Both the position numbers and the translations under genes were made by a program. A stretch of 60,759 bases of DNA. It comes from Chara braunii (lineage: Eukaryota; Streptophyta; Charophyceae; Charales; Characeae). Of the stretch, positions 18,807 to 31,103 are shown one piece after another (the first letter of the stretch is position 1; each line of letters opens with the position of its first letter). The stretch covers positions 2,735,659-2,796,417 of the forward strand of contig BFEA01000087.1 in assembly GCA_003427395.1 (NCBI GenBank). The letters are read 5' to 3'. The notes beneath the pieces are model-generated. The model was not told the DNA's origin. It made no database searches and saw only the letters and a list, made by a program, of their open reading frames with translations.

Positions 18807-21800
18807 TATCTCACCATCCGAGGGAACCAGCACCGACCAGCGTTCCCATAGAAGTAAGAGGGCTCATTTTATCAGTTGCCCTCCCGTTCGAATTGTGCCC
18901 GATGCCCGACACTTTCAGATTCAAAAGTCTTCAGTTGCTTGCTCATCGGTCGACTGTTCAAATGGCCCAATTAGAACCTCGCACTTTTAAATCCTCCTCT
19001 CACTAATCCCCATCTAGCATGTATTTAGCTAGAAGGTAAACAATTTTCTTTAAGATTTTATTTTTCCTGCTCATCAGTCCCAATGAAGGATAATGAGATT
19101 CTCGAAGAAAATGCTACCGAGCTAACCCACTTCCCGCAGTTTGCTTACGGGCATTTCCCGAATCTCGCTGTTTTTCAGTCGTTCCTAGGGATANAACTCA
19201 GGACTTCCCCTCTTCCCTTTTTTTTGAATTTTGCATTCACAATATAGACATTTCAAGTGATCAGTCGAATGAGGGTGGGGAATGAAAATCACTTAACCGA
19301 ATGGGTGAATCAAAATTTCGCGTGAGTGCAGGGTTTCGGCTAGCAGTATCCCCCAAGTGAAGTGCACGCTATTGAGGGTAACCCTATGCAAACACTTAAG
19401 CATATANTCTGCGCCCGATGAACACTTTGACTCTTTTCCTTTCACCACCTTGAGGCAAAACAAAAGGAGATTGCCCCCGCACAAGAATAAGTACCAGCTG
19501 GACCAGCCAACTCTGATGATAACGGAGGGGACTTGATCACACAGGGCAGGTTAGGAAGGCTAAAGATGCCACGCAAATCAGAACCCAACCACTCTTCACC
19601 GGCAAGCTCACACCATCATGATATTTCGCTCTCATCTCATTACTCGAGACCACAGTGACTGTGGACAGACAAACCTTGGTGGGCCAGTGACGTCAACGAT
19701 TAGGCACATTTCATCCCCATTTAATTATTAGATGCAAAAACTCCTATTTTACAATCCCTCACTTTTACACTATTCAGGCTGGTCGGGCTCGATGCACGGG
19801 TTAACTTTACCAGTTTTCCCGCACGTTCAGTCACTTTCCATTCTGAGAAAAGAGGTTACAGTGACCATTTGCACAACTTTGCTCAAGAGAAAGCTCAGAA
19901 GACATCACCAGCGTTGATCTCGTAACCTTTCATACATATCTCCGAGCCTCACTCTTACTTNCCGTNGCTGTCNCTTAGCTNANTAAGCATCCCTATCGTA
20001 ACGCCTTTTAGCTCACTAAGCATCCCTATCGTAACGCCTTCTTCCCCTTTTTCCTGNCACCACAGCTCGGAATNTCNCNTCTGAAGAAAACNGAAGGCAA
20101 ACGTTAATCCTCGTGCAAAGTCACCCACGAGAAACTTCACACACTGACTGATACATGGGTCTCCCACTGACAACNNCGTCCTCTCTCTNACTGAAAGAAC
20201 GCAGTGATGAAGCATCCAAACANCATGTGAGTTCTTACTTAATGATCTAGTTACCAAACCGTCTATCACTGTAACTCANTCTCTATCAAGGGTTGGCGTC
20301 ATCACGGNGGACAAAGCTCCTCTCTCTCTGACCATACCAGGCTGGTACGGATGAGACTTACGNGCGCCGTTGCGCTCTAGTCCAAGGGAGTCTACAACTT
20401 CTNGCTNGGNAAAGTGACGTTGTCAAGGACNNCACGACGGCTTCCTCCCGCCTCCCTTCTCGAGTTCGCATATCCCATTCTTCCGCTCATGGTCTCACCG
20501 GCTCCCAGTGGGTAAAAACAAGATCAATTGAAGGGATGATAAGAAAACAGCAAGGTCAATGACGCACTATCGCATCTCTCCCAAGATGGTAGACTAGACC
20601 GCGAGAGACAGAAACGAAGGTGACATCAACAACACTATGCGTGCAAAACTTCTCTCTAGCCTCCTCTCCCCTCTCTTCTCTCGCTCTTCCCTTCTTTCTG
20701 TCGACTGTCGTTGGCTCATACCTCACACGAGCGTGTGGGCAGTGGTTGTCGTCAATCACATTGCGCGCGTCCTCCTCAGTACTAGACACACTCCCCCGCT
20801 TGGATCCCTCTTACTACCCAGCAAAACTCACCCCTCCCTCACTAGCGAATACCAGCGCCCTCTCATCGCAAGAACGCAAAGTCACTGAATATCACAGTGA
20901 GGAAGAGATCAAAGACACCACAAAAGAACGAAGCTCATTCCCCTTTCTCACGTAAAAGTGGCCAAACCCTTTTTACTCCCCCGAATGACCAGGTCTTTCA
21001 TCCTTGCAGCTAGTAGCTTTTCCATGGATCGCAGTTGCGCGCTCTCGTAGTTTGCAGGTCACCGTTGCTTGCTTTCACTGGCTGCGTCACGCAATGCGAC
21101 AACAAGAGCAGAGAGGTGACGTCAACAAGAAACTTCTTGGTCGCCACTGCTCATGTATACTTCTCTTTGAGATTCGCTTGCCCGCCTTGACCTCTGGCGC
21201 GCCTCCCTTTTCACACGTGTCCCCACCACACAGTGGACATCAAAATGCAGCGAGTGGACGTAGAGGCAGTGATTGACATCAACTACGTCTCTAGCAAGAT
21301 AGCGTCCTGCTCATCCGCACCCCTCTCCCTTTTGTTGACCTCTCTTTACTTCTTCGAGACGTGCCACGTAGCTCACCTCCCACATGTATCCTCCTCGAGA
21401 GACAGCCCTTGTGTCTCGAACTAGCCCATGAAGACCTGCTGCGGCACAGCAGACACAAGACGCCGCGCGTGAGCCTCGAAACAGCGGTTGGCATCCACCG
21501 TATCTAACAAGGTCACCCTCTGCTCATCTGCCCCGCCTCTCTCTTTCGTTGACCTCTTCTCTCTCTCCTGGGCTGCCACATATCGCGCGTGTACCCCCTG
21601 TACTCTCCTTTTCTCGTGTAACCGTCTCTCAGTCACGGTCCCTCCACGGTGCTGCACTGGCCTCAGGGCCCTCGCTGTCGTGAACTCGCCTAGGGCCCGC
21701 GCTCCACTGCCCAGCCAACGGGTGGTTTCGACGGATCTGATCCAGCCCATGCCAGGACTGGACATCCGCCTCACGATCACTCATTTCGGACTCCCCCTCT

Positions 21801-22350
21801 GAGTCCCTGTCGTTGTGCAGCACCTCCCTGTCAGTAGTCCCCGTCGACAAGTCATCCTCATGGTAGGTGACCATCACTCGCATACTCACAGTCACCCCAT
21901 CTCGCCTGCATCTCCGCTCTACCCTGTTGCGCGCCTAGGTAACAGCAGCCTGCAGTCCTTCGTTCCTCCTCATTTCTTGCTCTTTACCACCACACACGTT
22001 AATTTTTAGCCTCACCTCCCCGTCAGGCTTACCGTAGGTCAGTATAGTCTCTACTACAGTTCTCTCTCCCACATCCAAGAGTACTTCATATACCTCGGCC
22101 TGTAACCACGCAGGCCATTTCGGTCTGCCATAGCCGCTCTTAGAATAGCCAAGGGCTCTATCAGAATGCACGCGCTCAGATAGCTCACGATAGCCCTCAC
22201 TACTCTGTACTGGTCCCAAAACCGCTGGCATTAAAGCGAACACCCGCTGCTTAGCCCTCTGATAGTCAAGCTCCCCCATCTCTTATAGACCTGTCTCATA
22301 CCCAGACCCCTGTGCTCTAAACGGGAAGCTTCAAGACTTAGTGAAAATTC

Positions 22351-22439
22351 NNNNNNNNNNNNNNNNNNNNNNNNNNNNNNNNNNNNNNNNNNNNNNNNNN
22401 NNNNNNNNNNNNNNNNNNNNNNNNNNNNNNNNNNNNNNN

Positions 22440-22516
<77 letters not shown>
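22351..22516. other. Assembly gap (N) followed by poly(A) in left giant LTR
   Basis: 89 N bases (22351-22439) then 77 A. The corresponding right LTR (about 41560-41674) reads through with AAAAAGAAACGG..., two A runs and a GGGGGC interruption. The gap is therefore a homopolymer failure, not missing genes. Confidence 0.9.
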
Positions 22517-22520
<4 letters not shown>

Positions 22521-23298
22521 ACGGCCGCGATATCCACAGACCTTCTGCTATCGGTCCCTGTCGCTTCGTCTCTCTAAAAAGTGACTGCTATTCTGAGGTG
22601 ATGGTCCCATATCAGGATACCAGCGATCATATTCTCCCTTTTAAAATGCAATTTCGGCCTATCCCCGTTGGGTGCCCGTGTCCGATGGCAAGGAGGGGGC
22701 TTATGACCCTTCTTCGGGGGTGATAGGCTCCCTACCAATGCGGCCGCGGGTCGCCCCTCTTTTGGGGTCCTACCACGCGGCGCCCGATCAGGCAGGCTTA
22801 GCACAAACAGATTTACGAGGGGTCGGGCAAGCCTAGGTCGTCAGGCAGTATTCGAACGAACCGTCGACCTCTCCGTACGACGTGACAGAACCCAAAAAAG
22901 GAAAAGCCGCGCCTGAAAATCAGTAAGTTGATAGTAATAATAATAATAATAATTGTAGAAAGAAAAGGATGGCGCTTCAAATTTCCTCCGTGCCGCAACT
23001 CCAACTAAATAGTTGTACAAGTTCTCGCACAAGTCTAAAACCCGCTTTTTATTCTTATTCCTTTCTTTTCCTTTTCACACTTCCCTTCTTCAGACCCCAC
23101 TGTATCTGCCCCCCAATACAGCTACTGGGGGTCCCAACGCGCGGAGCTTAGACGCGCAGACCCTGTACCAGTGATATACGAAGGGTTGGGCCTGCCTAGG
23201 CCGCACTACCACCGCCCGAACTCAGAATTCGAGCCGTTGGCCTTCCCGCGAAATAACAGGCCAATAGGAGAAAATTGAAATAGGAAAGTTAAGTAACA

Positions 23299-23299
<1 letters not shown>

Positions 23300-23354
<55 letters not shown>
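23300..23354. repeat. (AAT)n microsatellite in left giant LTR
   Basis: About 18 AAT units, against about 8 at the same place in the right LTR (42472-42495). Confidence 0.95.
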
Positions 23355-23355
<1 letters not shown>

Positions 23356-23866
23356 GCAGCAAAAATCAGAAAAAGGTAAGAAAAATTGTAACATCATAGT
23401 GGCCTGAAGCCACTGGATTTTCCCCGAACTAGGAGCGAGTTCAAATTCGGCATTTTATTTTTTTCTTTTTCTTTCTCTCTTTTGACAATGACTTCTGCTC
23501 TGTGCACCTAACCCATAACCTGGTTAGAGGGCATTCGGCGCGCAGTAGAAAAAACTGCGTCGGCCCTTCTACTTTCGCGTTCCAGGGCGAACCCGGCGGT
23601 TACCACGGCCGCAGGCCGGTTGTGCTCTGCTATACAGCAGGACGCCGAGCCAACGTGGACCAATGGAAAGCGCTGTGGCGCACCCCTTTTGCTAAAGGCA
23701 TGCACCGACAGGGCTGGTCCACACCAGGGTACAGCCCGGGTCCTAAGGATCGTGGAGATGACTACAAGCTGCAATACCAAAGCGAACTGCGACACAAGAG
23801 CAAGAGACCGGTACCAGGCAGGGACTTGGTACAGAGAGGAGGGTCAGGACACCGCGCCCTCCGACA

Positions 23867-23886
23867 TAATACCAAACCCCCACCTA
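23867..23886 (-). promoter_or_regulatory. Probable polypurine tract of giant element
   Basis: On the minus strand, GGTGGGGGTTTGGTATTA lies directly against the LTR start TGTCGGAGGG. G-rich and at the right place, but interrupted by T, so the call rests mainly on position. Confidence 0.5.
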
Positions 23887-23922
23887 GCGTCCCCGCTGGG
23901 TCGAAACACGTGAGATGCTAGG

Positions 23923-23931
23923 TATAAAATA
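23923..23931 (+). promoter_or_regulatory. TATA box upstream of antisense ORF
   Basis: TATAAAATA in CTAGGTATAAAATAGTGCA on the plus strand, followed by about 260 bp of pyrimidine-rich sequence and ATG at 24201. It lies just inside the 3' LTR boundary, so upstream plus-strand promoter elements would fall within the LTR. Confidence 0.5.
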
Positions 23932-24200
23932 GTGCATAGCATGGAATCTTCATTCACTTTCTTCGTACCACAGCGACTTGCTATAACGTTTTTGCGGCCT
24001 CCACCCTTTTCTTTTCGTATCATCTTCTTCCCTCTTTCTCTCTCTCTTCAAGTTTGCATAGCTCCTTCTTCTTTTTTTTTTCTCCCTCTCATCGTGCATG
24101 CGACGTCGCTACTTGTGTCTCTTTACACTTTTCTTCATTCCCTTTTGCTGCACACTTTCCTCTCTGCTCGTCGCCCTCTTAAGCCGAGCTCGGTCACACC

Positions 24201-24665
24201 ATGCCTGAGGCATGTAAGGAACAGGGAAGAGGAAGAGGAGGGAGAGGGGGTAAAGCTAGGGAGGAGCCGTCGCCTCATGCACGGCGCGATTATAGTTCTA
24301 AGGAGGAGGATGATGAGCCACGGGGTTATGGCGCTCACTCGAGACCCTTTCCTTGCCATTCACTCACTGCGTGGTATGAAAGGACTCCATCCCCAGACAG
24401 AATGGACTATTTCAGGAAAAAATTTGAAGCGCGCTATGGCGCACCCAACACGTCCTCTCCCCCTTACTCTCCCAGAGTTCCTACCACCCCTACGACGAGT
24501 AGAGCCCTAGTGACTGTTTCCTCCCTTCCTTGTACTGCTCCCTCTGCTCCTCATCTCAATGGCTGCATTTTTTTCAGCATTTTTTTTCTTCTCTCTCTAT
24601 TTCAGATAGAACTCATGGCAATTTTCTATATACTGTACAAGCGAGATTTCTTCTCATCTTTCTAA
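24201..24665 (+). CDS. Antisense ORF between integrase and 3' LTR, unknown
   Basis: 154 codons from ATG 24201 (MPEACKEQGRGRGGRGGKAR). The N-terminal half is Gly/Arg-rich, then acidic (SSKEEDDEPRGYG), then a WYERTPSPDRMDYFRKKFEA segment and a Pro/Ser/Thr-rich part. The end is hydrophobic from a T-rich stretch and is probably not real coding. It runs opposite to gag-pol. Antisense ORFs at this position are known in some Tat-lineage plant gypsy elements; membership here is only suggested by position. Function unknown. Confidence 0.45.
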   Translation: MPEACKEQGRGRGGRGGKAREEPSPHARRDYSSKEEDDEPRGYGAHSRPFPCHSLTAWYERTPSPDRMDYFRKKFEARYGAPNTSSPPYSPRVPTTPTTSRALVTVSSLPCTAPSAPHLNGCIFFSIFFLLSLFQIELMAIFYILYKRDFFSSF

Positions 24666-26722
24666 TTTCTCAGCTCATACATCACTCATAGTGTCCCAGG
24701 CTTAAGAGTTTCAATATCTTGAGGCCAGAGACGCAGATTCCTCGTGAACCAGGCTGCTTGTTGGCCACCAAATAAAATTTTAAGAAGGATTTGGTCTGCT
24801 CGTTTGACTTGTTCAGCTGCTGGTCTTTTGTATGAAGGTTACCTTAGCTCTTGGTCAGGCATCTATGCTAGGAATGACCCCAGTAACGAGGGTACTCTCA
24901 CAGTCTGCCATGATGGAAATAGGGCATACCAAACCCTCTTTTCCGTTCTCTGGCCTGAGTGAGACGTCTTCTCAGCTTCTCAAGCACCTGATGGGGATAC
25001 CAAACCCTTTTCATTTTCTTTGGTCTGGAAACTTCAAATAAGTATTTGTATATCTGCAAAATCAGCAAGTCCCACAGACAACAACCATACCCCAGCAAGC
25101 AGACCCTCTGACAACCAGCAGTTAAACATTAACAAATTAAAATAAAACTCATAAATAAAATAATATATAACAAATAACAATTAATTCATAACAACTCTTC
25201 ATACCCAGGATTTATTAATTGCTTTGGTTTCGGCCCACCACTGGTCAGGAATGCCAGATGTCCCGTCAGTCTGATATACCTCATTCGGCCCGCCTCAGGC
25301 CAGGACTAGTCAGACCATTTGTCTTGACAGCCCCTTTGACCTGCCTCCAGGTCAGGACCAGCATACCCACTACTCGAGTATGATAGCTCTTTGGCACTCT
25401 CGCCAAGACACCCAGACTATAGCGGGTCTGGTCACCCTATGACAGTAGACGTCCCGTCAGTCAAACTGTCCCGAACCCGGATTTGACCACTGCGGTCAGG
25501 GACCGGCCCACCTACCAGTTTTTGGCCAAGGACGCTGGCTGCCCCGCCCAAATTTTTGAACGTGGGACCCGGTCTAACCACTGTTCCAGGCTCTGGCTAA
25601 CCTCACTGGATTGCAACCTCTGACTGCAGTAGGGTTTCAGTTGACCCCTTTCGACCTCATAGGCCAGACTCCCGGAGCCTTAGCCTCAGTCGACTACGGA
25701 ATTCGACACTCGCGTCGGGGACCTGCTGGCCCCACCAGATTGCAACCTGCTGCGGTAAGGCTCTGGCTGGCCCCGGCAATCAACGCATCCTTAGGTTAGA
25801 GAAGAAAACTCCCACGCGCAGACAATCAGGCAAGCATATCATGACCCACAAGCAGACTGCCCACGCCCCATAACAGGACAAACATTTCTCAAGAGATGTC
25901 CCGTCAGTCTCGAGAGGCACTGAACAACAACATGATAACCAGCACCAAGCCCTTACAGGAGACCTCCCTTCAGTCTCAAGAAGGATGTTTAGTGCTGGCT
26001 CCAGAGAGGTCCCTTCCCTCAACTGGGAATTGTCTTTTCTTTTCCAAGAGACATCCCGTCAGTCTCAAGGAAGTACTGAAATGTTGATCTTAGAGAGGTT
26101 CCTTCCCTCATCCAAGCGAAGACAGACCCTTAGCCAAAGGCACGAAGCCCCTCTACCGACCACTCTAAGTCAAGTAAAGTTGAACTTCTTTATGCCTGCC
26201 TTCATCTTATCTCTTGGATGAACATTTTACTCAGAAACACGAAGCTCTTCTGCTGATAACTCTTAGTCAGACAGAATTGAATTTTTTCATGCCCACCATG
26301 TTTTTCTTTTTATCTTAGGATAGTACCGATCATATCTTCTGATGTGCGACAACCATGAGTTTTTCAAATCTTTGATACGGTGTCAATACTTATGAAACTG
26401 ATTTTACAGTTATTCCCCACTCTCAGAGACTTGACACTCATGGAACGACTGTAGCACTGCATCAAAAGACCTGACTTCGTCGTTTGCTGAAATACTGAAT
26501 GAAAGGACTTGCTGAAAACTGTGATACTGAAACTGAGATGTTGAAACTGAAAACTGAAATTAAGTTACCGAAACTGAAATGATAAAACTGAAGTTCTGAA
26601 ACTGAAATGCTGAATCCGAAATGCTGAATTGACTATGCTGAAATGTTGAATCCACTGAAACTGAGTTTTGTCGTCTCAGCGTCTCATTGTACTCTTTCTC
26701 TCAGTTCTCTATGATTGTCCTC
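24666..26722. other. 3' untranslated region of giant element with short repeats
   Basis: No coding is supported. It contains A/T-rich sequence (25130-25190) and repeated GGTCAGGA and CCCGTCAGTCT words (25240-25620). Three units around GAGA(T/C)(A/G)TCCCGTCAGTCTC lie at about 25890, 25960 and 26046. Many GAAACTGAAATGCTGAA repeats lie at about 26500-26680. Confidence 0.6.
26500..26680. repeat. Degenerate GAAACTGAAATGCT repeats
   Basis: About a dozen imperfect units of GAAACTGAAAT / TGCTGAA in the 3' untranslated region next to the end of pol. Confidence 0.8.
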
Positions 26723-26983
26723 TCACTTTGATGACTGACTTCTCTTTCCTCTCTTTGAAGTCACTATACGGATCAAGTCAGAATCTCTGAAGATAAACTT
26801 GCGAAGTCTTGACCCTGACACCATGTCGTGAACTCTGGATCCGTCCATCTCTGAAATCTCATAAACTTTGCCCTTTGCTTCCCCTGTGATTCTGTAGGGA
26901 CCAAGCCATCTGAGCTCCAACCTTTTAGTCCATTGTGTCTCAAAGGAACTGTCAAACAGAAGGACGGCATCTTCAATCTTCAA
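26723..26983 (-). pseudogene. Giant element integrase C-terminus (GPY/F module)
   Basis: MKIEDAVLLFDSSFETQW, then LELRWLGPYRITGEAKGKVY and VSGSRLRKF: the GPY/F module that follows the catalytic core in many gypsy integrases. It is separated from the core at 27046 by a broken stretch (26984-27045). No chromodomain is visible after it, unlike the first element. Confidence 0.82.
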
Positions 26984-27045
26984 TTTCTTTTTTCTTATAT
27001 ATTTTTTCTTGTTCCACCTCTTTTTATCCTGATCTGAAGAAGCTC

Positions 27046-27693
27046 TTAAATAGAATAATCTTTATCACTTTCTTGACTAGACCACGTCCTGACAATACTC
27101 TCAATAGGCAATGTAGCATATCGGTCGTACCACAAAGTAAATGGCGCATAGTCAGTAGTTCTCTTGACTGTGATATTGTCAGCATACACAACAACTCTTA
27201 ATACTCTTGGCCAGTTACTGAGATTTCCTTCACACCACTTGGCCAATGAATCTTTCAAAGTTATGTGTCCTTTTTCAACAGGTGCATTCGCTTGAGGATG
27301 ATAAGTAGTCACATACCGAATTCTGACACTCATCCTGAGTGTAGTTCTTCTGACATTCTCATTTCTGAATTCTGATCCTCTGTCTGAGACAAATTCTCTG
27401 ATAAAAGGATACATGAGATAGACTTCTTCTATCCAGTCAGCCACTTGCTCGGTTGTCTTCCTTTTAAAAGTTTTTGCCTCAACATACCCAGAGAAATTCT
27501 CTCTCGTATTTAATATGTATCTCATCCCACCCTTGCCTGACGGCATAGTAATGAGATCCAAATAAACTCTGCTACCTGGCTCTACTAGAATTGTAGGGAA
27601 TAGGGGCTCAATCATTCTTGTGGTAGACCTCTTTTGACATAACGCACATAATTTACAGTATCTGTAAATCATGTCTCTCATGTCAGGCCCCAA
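27046..27693 (-). pseudogene. Giant element integrase catalytic core
   Basis: The cysteine half of the H2C2 finger (RYCKLCALCQKR) opens this frame. The core follows with Asp in VYLDLITMPSGKGG, Asp in REFVSDRGSEFRNENV and Glu in HPQANAPVEKGHITLKDSL, giving the D,D,E triad. KWCEGNLSNWPRVL and FTLWYDRYATLPIE close it. The histidine half of the finger (KHEGVEGGHMAAEATYSKT) is in the overlapping upstream frame (27678-28424), so there is a frameshift near 27690. Confidence 0.9.
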
Positions 27694-28598
27694 AAGTAGA
27701 GTTTGATAGTTTTGGAGTAGGTTGCCTCAGCAGCCATGTGCCCACCCTCAACCCCTTCGTGTTTAGCAACAATTATCTCTAACTGCCTCACTTTACCACA
27801 GATCACTCTTAGTGGAGGTAGGCCTCCCTTACCATCCACAAAGAGATACCCTCTTTTTAGTCTGAATTTCTTCCTTGAGTTTTTACAATAATACTTTTTA
27901 AGCTGCTCCTTTTCCATCTTCTTGTCAATTTCTTCATAACCTTCATCATATTCTTCAAAGAATAAAAATATCTCTTCTTCCTTCTTTTCACTCTCTTCTT
28001 TTTCCTTTGAACCTGAGCTTTCCCCAATTTCATGAGCAACCACTGCTGCTGCATTAACTCTAGCATACCAATCGTTTGGTTCATCTTCTTTTTTTTTCCC
28101 TAAAATTGACTCATAAACGTATGCCCTTGGGATTTCTCCCCAGTTGTTTCTCTCTTCTGGCCACAGACTCCACTTGTAGGAGCATGGTGCTTCATAATCC
28201 TCATCATCTTTTTCATTAAGGAAATTATCAACATAGGTTGATTCTTCAATTCTTTCATTCACATCTTCTTCCTCTTCTTCTCGCCACTCAATCCGGCTTA
28301 AGCCATCCGCTCTGTTCTTCTCAGTGGGGATATTTTCCAGCTTAAAATCATACGTCCAGATGAAGGCGATCCATCTCCCGACTGTTGGATCTACCTGTTG
28401 GTGCTTTTTAGTGACACCAATCACAGCAGATGCATCAGTCCTCAGAATGAATCTTCTTCCTAGTACGTACTACCTCAAGTACATGAGGCTATGGATAATT
28501 GACAGTAGCTCTTTTCTGAATTGAGTGTAGTCTCTTTCTGTTGCATTGAGAGTCCTGCTCTCAAATCTCAGAGGTCTCTCTCTCTCATTTTCATCTTT
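27678..28598 (-). pseudogene. Giant element RNase H end, acidic linker, start of integrase
   Basis: From 28424: VGRWIAFIWTYDFKLENIP and KNRADGLSRIEW, the conserved end of gypsy RNase H (ADxLSR). Then a long acidic linker (EEEEEDVNERIEES; KEKEESEKKEEEIFLFFEEY) not usual at this place, then KYYCKNSRKKFRLKRGYLFV and the His pair of the integrase zinc finger. The part 28598-28425 is frameshifted. Confidence 0.82.
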
Positions 28599-29689
28599 TT
28601 AAATACGCACTCCACCCAGAGCAACTGGTCTTCCATCCGCCTCAATGATGAAAGGTCTTGCCTCCTCATCATCATAATATGGCACTCCCAGCACTACACC
28701 ACCATCTCTTAGTTTTTCTTGTAATGTTTCTGTTGCAGCCTGTCTTTTATCATTCCATGCTAAGTTAGTCCCTTGCCTTACCATCTCCCTCAGAGGCTCT
28801 GCAAGGGTAGCAAAATGAGAAATAAAAATCCTCCAGAATCCACAGACCCCTAAGAAGCTCCTGACAACTGTCACTCTTTTGACAGCCAGAGGCCACTTCA
28901 AGATTTTGTCTATTTTCTTGGGATCCGGACTTCTACCCTTAGAGAAATATCTGAAGCCCAATATTATTACCTCTGGCTGAAAGAGAAGGGACTTTGACCC
29001 ACTGGCAGTCAGATTATATTTCTGAAGTCTTTCTAAGACCATCTTAACTCTTTCAGCATGTTCCTAGACAAACTTGCTGACTCCCCCTGCGACCAAAGTC
29101 TCATCCCTTACCAGAGGCCCTTTCACGGGATTGTCATCAATGTATGGACTGGTTATTTCAGGGGAAATATCCTGCATGACTTTTATCATATCCCTTTGAA
29201 CCATTGTCACGCCGTTAGTCCAACCCTGAGGTACCACACACATCAGAACAAGCCCCCTTGGCGTGTGCATGACAACCATTGGTCGGCTAGTGGGATCAAT
29301 AGGGAACTGATCATAGTTAGAGAATAAATACATCGACCAGCAAAAGATTCAGAGAGGAGATCAGTATTAGGGAGACTACCTGCGTCACGTACCGTCACGG
29401 AATTGAGCTTCTGAAGATTCTGTATCCATCTTAGCCCGCCCCATAGTTTCCAGAAACAAAACCAGTGGTTAACATACGGTCCATCAGCAGGTTCAGCAAC
29501 ATTAGATACAATCTTTTTGTCAAGATACTTTACAACTTCTGCCTCCTCCTTCAGGGCGTACTTGGTTGGCCTATCATTCAATGAAACATGATCAACTATC
29601 CAAATTTTGGTCATCTTGATCATGTCCACGTCCAATCGCCCTCTCTCTTCGTCATTAGAGGAGAAAGCACCAGAGAATTCCTTACACAT
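28599..29689 (-). pseudogene. Giant element reverse transcriptase
   Basis: Three consecutive frames. 29689-29330: fingers (KYALKEEAEVVKYLDKKIVS, LRWIQNLQKLNSVTVRDAG, SLPNTDLLSESFAGR). 29333-29064: palm (NYDQFPIDPTSRPM, HTPRGLVLMCVVPQGWTN and catalytic SPYIDDNPVKGP, a YxDD box). 29042-28599: thumb and start of RNase H (GFRYFSKGRSPDPKKI, FLGVCGFWRIFISHFA, PFIIEADGRPVALGG). All catalytic blocks are present but frameshifts between them disable the gene. Confidence 0.9.
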
Positions 29690-30110
29690 CCTGAAGATAT
29701 ATTCGTTCTCTTTAGCCAGGATAAACTAATCCGAGCATATCTTCATCGTGTCAAACCTCTCTTTGGTGACCCTGTTCTCCAGTTTTGCTGATTCTCTCTA
29801 TGCTTTTATAATCTTCCTCTCCTTTCTCAATGCTTCATCATAATCTTTTTCTATTAGGACTGTCACCGGGTTTTTCTTCACCCCCTTGGGCTTGTATTTT
29901 CTTTTTGACCCAGTGACTCTTTTCCTAAAAAAAGGTGAGTCGACGCAAATCTTAATTTCATCTTTCCTCCCTTAGCAGTCTCTACAGCCTTCTTGAAGGT
30001 TTCAATTTGTTCGTCCTCATCCTCGAGTTTACCAAGGGCTTTTATCATTTTCGAAACCTGATTGATTCCCACCGAAATCTCTTCTTTTGCTTCGTGTTTT
30101 CCTACTTCCT
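29690..30110 (-). other. Broken protease-RT linker
   Basis: Degenerate coding. A 64-codon frame at 30072-29878 (GINQVSKMIKALGKLEDEDE ...) has no recognised domain. Confidence 0.5.
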
Positions 30111-30950
30111 TTAGTCTCCTAACCTTTCAGCAGGCTCTTCCCTTCTGATTGAATTAACAGATAATTGATGCTTGAAATCACTTTTTGTGCAGACCATAAA
30201 TGTCTGTTCCTGGGCTGTCTCAGGATCTTGTAGACCGATCAAGGATGACCTCTCATGACTGAAAAATTGGACTGCCTCCATCCTATGCGAGAATGAAGTT
30301 CCCAAGATACAGTCATGGTCCAGATCCGGCACTACAAAACCAAGTAATTCCACAGTCATTGTCCCAACTCGGATAGGCAAATTGTCTATAAACCCAGCCA
30401 CAAACAACTCCCCCGCAATATTGCTAAATACATTTTTGGCAGGCCTATCAATAGTCAAATTACATGTCTCCATCGTTCTTCGTGAAAGAAGTATCATCTC
30501 TGCCCCAGAGTCCACTAGAGCTAGAATCTTCACTTGATTAATGCGAATTGTAAGGTGTCCACATCCCATGGTTGCAAATCTCATCTTGCAATCTGGTAGT
30601 GATCTGTTCACCTGATTGGGAAAGACTGATCCCAAGTAATGAACTTCCAATTTTTTCTTCTCAATTAAATTTTTTAATTTTTCTCTCAGTTTAGGTGCTA
30701 GAGTCATTGCTTCCTTGAAAGACAATGTCACTTCTGTCTCTTCCAGCATTTTAGCAATTACATCAGAAATCACTGTCCCATCATCCAAGTTACTTTTGAG
30801 GATAAATTTCCTCTTTCTCCCCTGTTCATTCTTTCCTTGTGAACGTTCCTGTTCAGGGTTATCAAGGATGTTAATCAACGACTCTTCAGTCTTCCTCCTT
30901 TTCTTTTCCTCTATCATTTGAGGCATCATACGGGTTTGGAGGTTTCTCAC
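30111..30950 (-). pseudogene. Giant element aspartic protease
   Basis: The N-terminal part is Lys/Glu-rich (MIEEKKRRKTEESLINILDN). The retropepsin active site KILALVDSGAEMILLSRRT (Asp-Ser-Gly-Ala) lies at about 30470-30530, and HDCILGTSFSHRMEAV matches the ILG motif of the second half. Homologous in role to 6842-7711. The codon at 30950 is GTG, so it was probably read as part of a polyprotein; the frame between gag and protease (31129-30947) is broken. Confidence 0.88.
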
Positions 30951-31103
30951 TTCACCAATCCGGACACTGGTTCCATGACGAGTTCTGGGGATAAATCGCC
31001 GTGAAACGATATCATGTTCGTCAGGAAGCGAACCCTCTCATTGGAAGAGGATTCTACTAATTCAAAAGAATCCTGAAAAATAGAATTCTCTTCTAATGAA
31101 GAC

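Larger units (their letters stand above)
16313..23866 (-). repeat. Giant LTR, left copy (3' LTR)
   Basis: 7554 bp, homologous over its length to 35343-43005. It contains two open frames also present in the other copy (18209-17844 and 17291-16830), tandem repeats at 17579-17680 and 18728-18806, an N run and poly(A) at 22351-22516, and (ATT/AAT)n at 22936-22951 and 23300-23354. It lacks about 164 bp present in the other LTR near 36005-36168. More than twenty single N bases lie at positions matching the other copy. Confidence 0.85.

Noticed and set aside
20640-21276. Short plus-strand frames in the LTR (20620-20955, 21004-21276) as genes
   Set aside because: They differ in frame and length between the two LTR copies and show no domain.
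23300-23354. Possible CRISPR-like or satellite array
   Set aside because: Simple AAT microsatellite with no spacers; no CRISPR array anywhere in the window.
23502-23921. 139-codon plus-strand frame in the giant LTR, also open at 42641-43069
   Set aside because: Openness in both copies follows from LTR similarity. No domain, runs antisense to the element, and crosses the LTR edge into unrelated sequence in both places.
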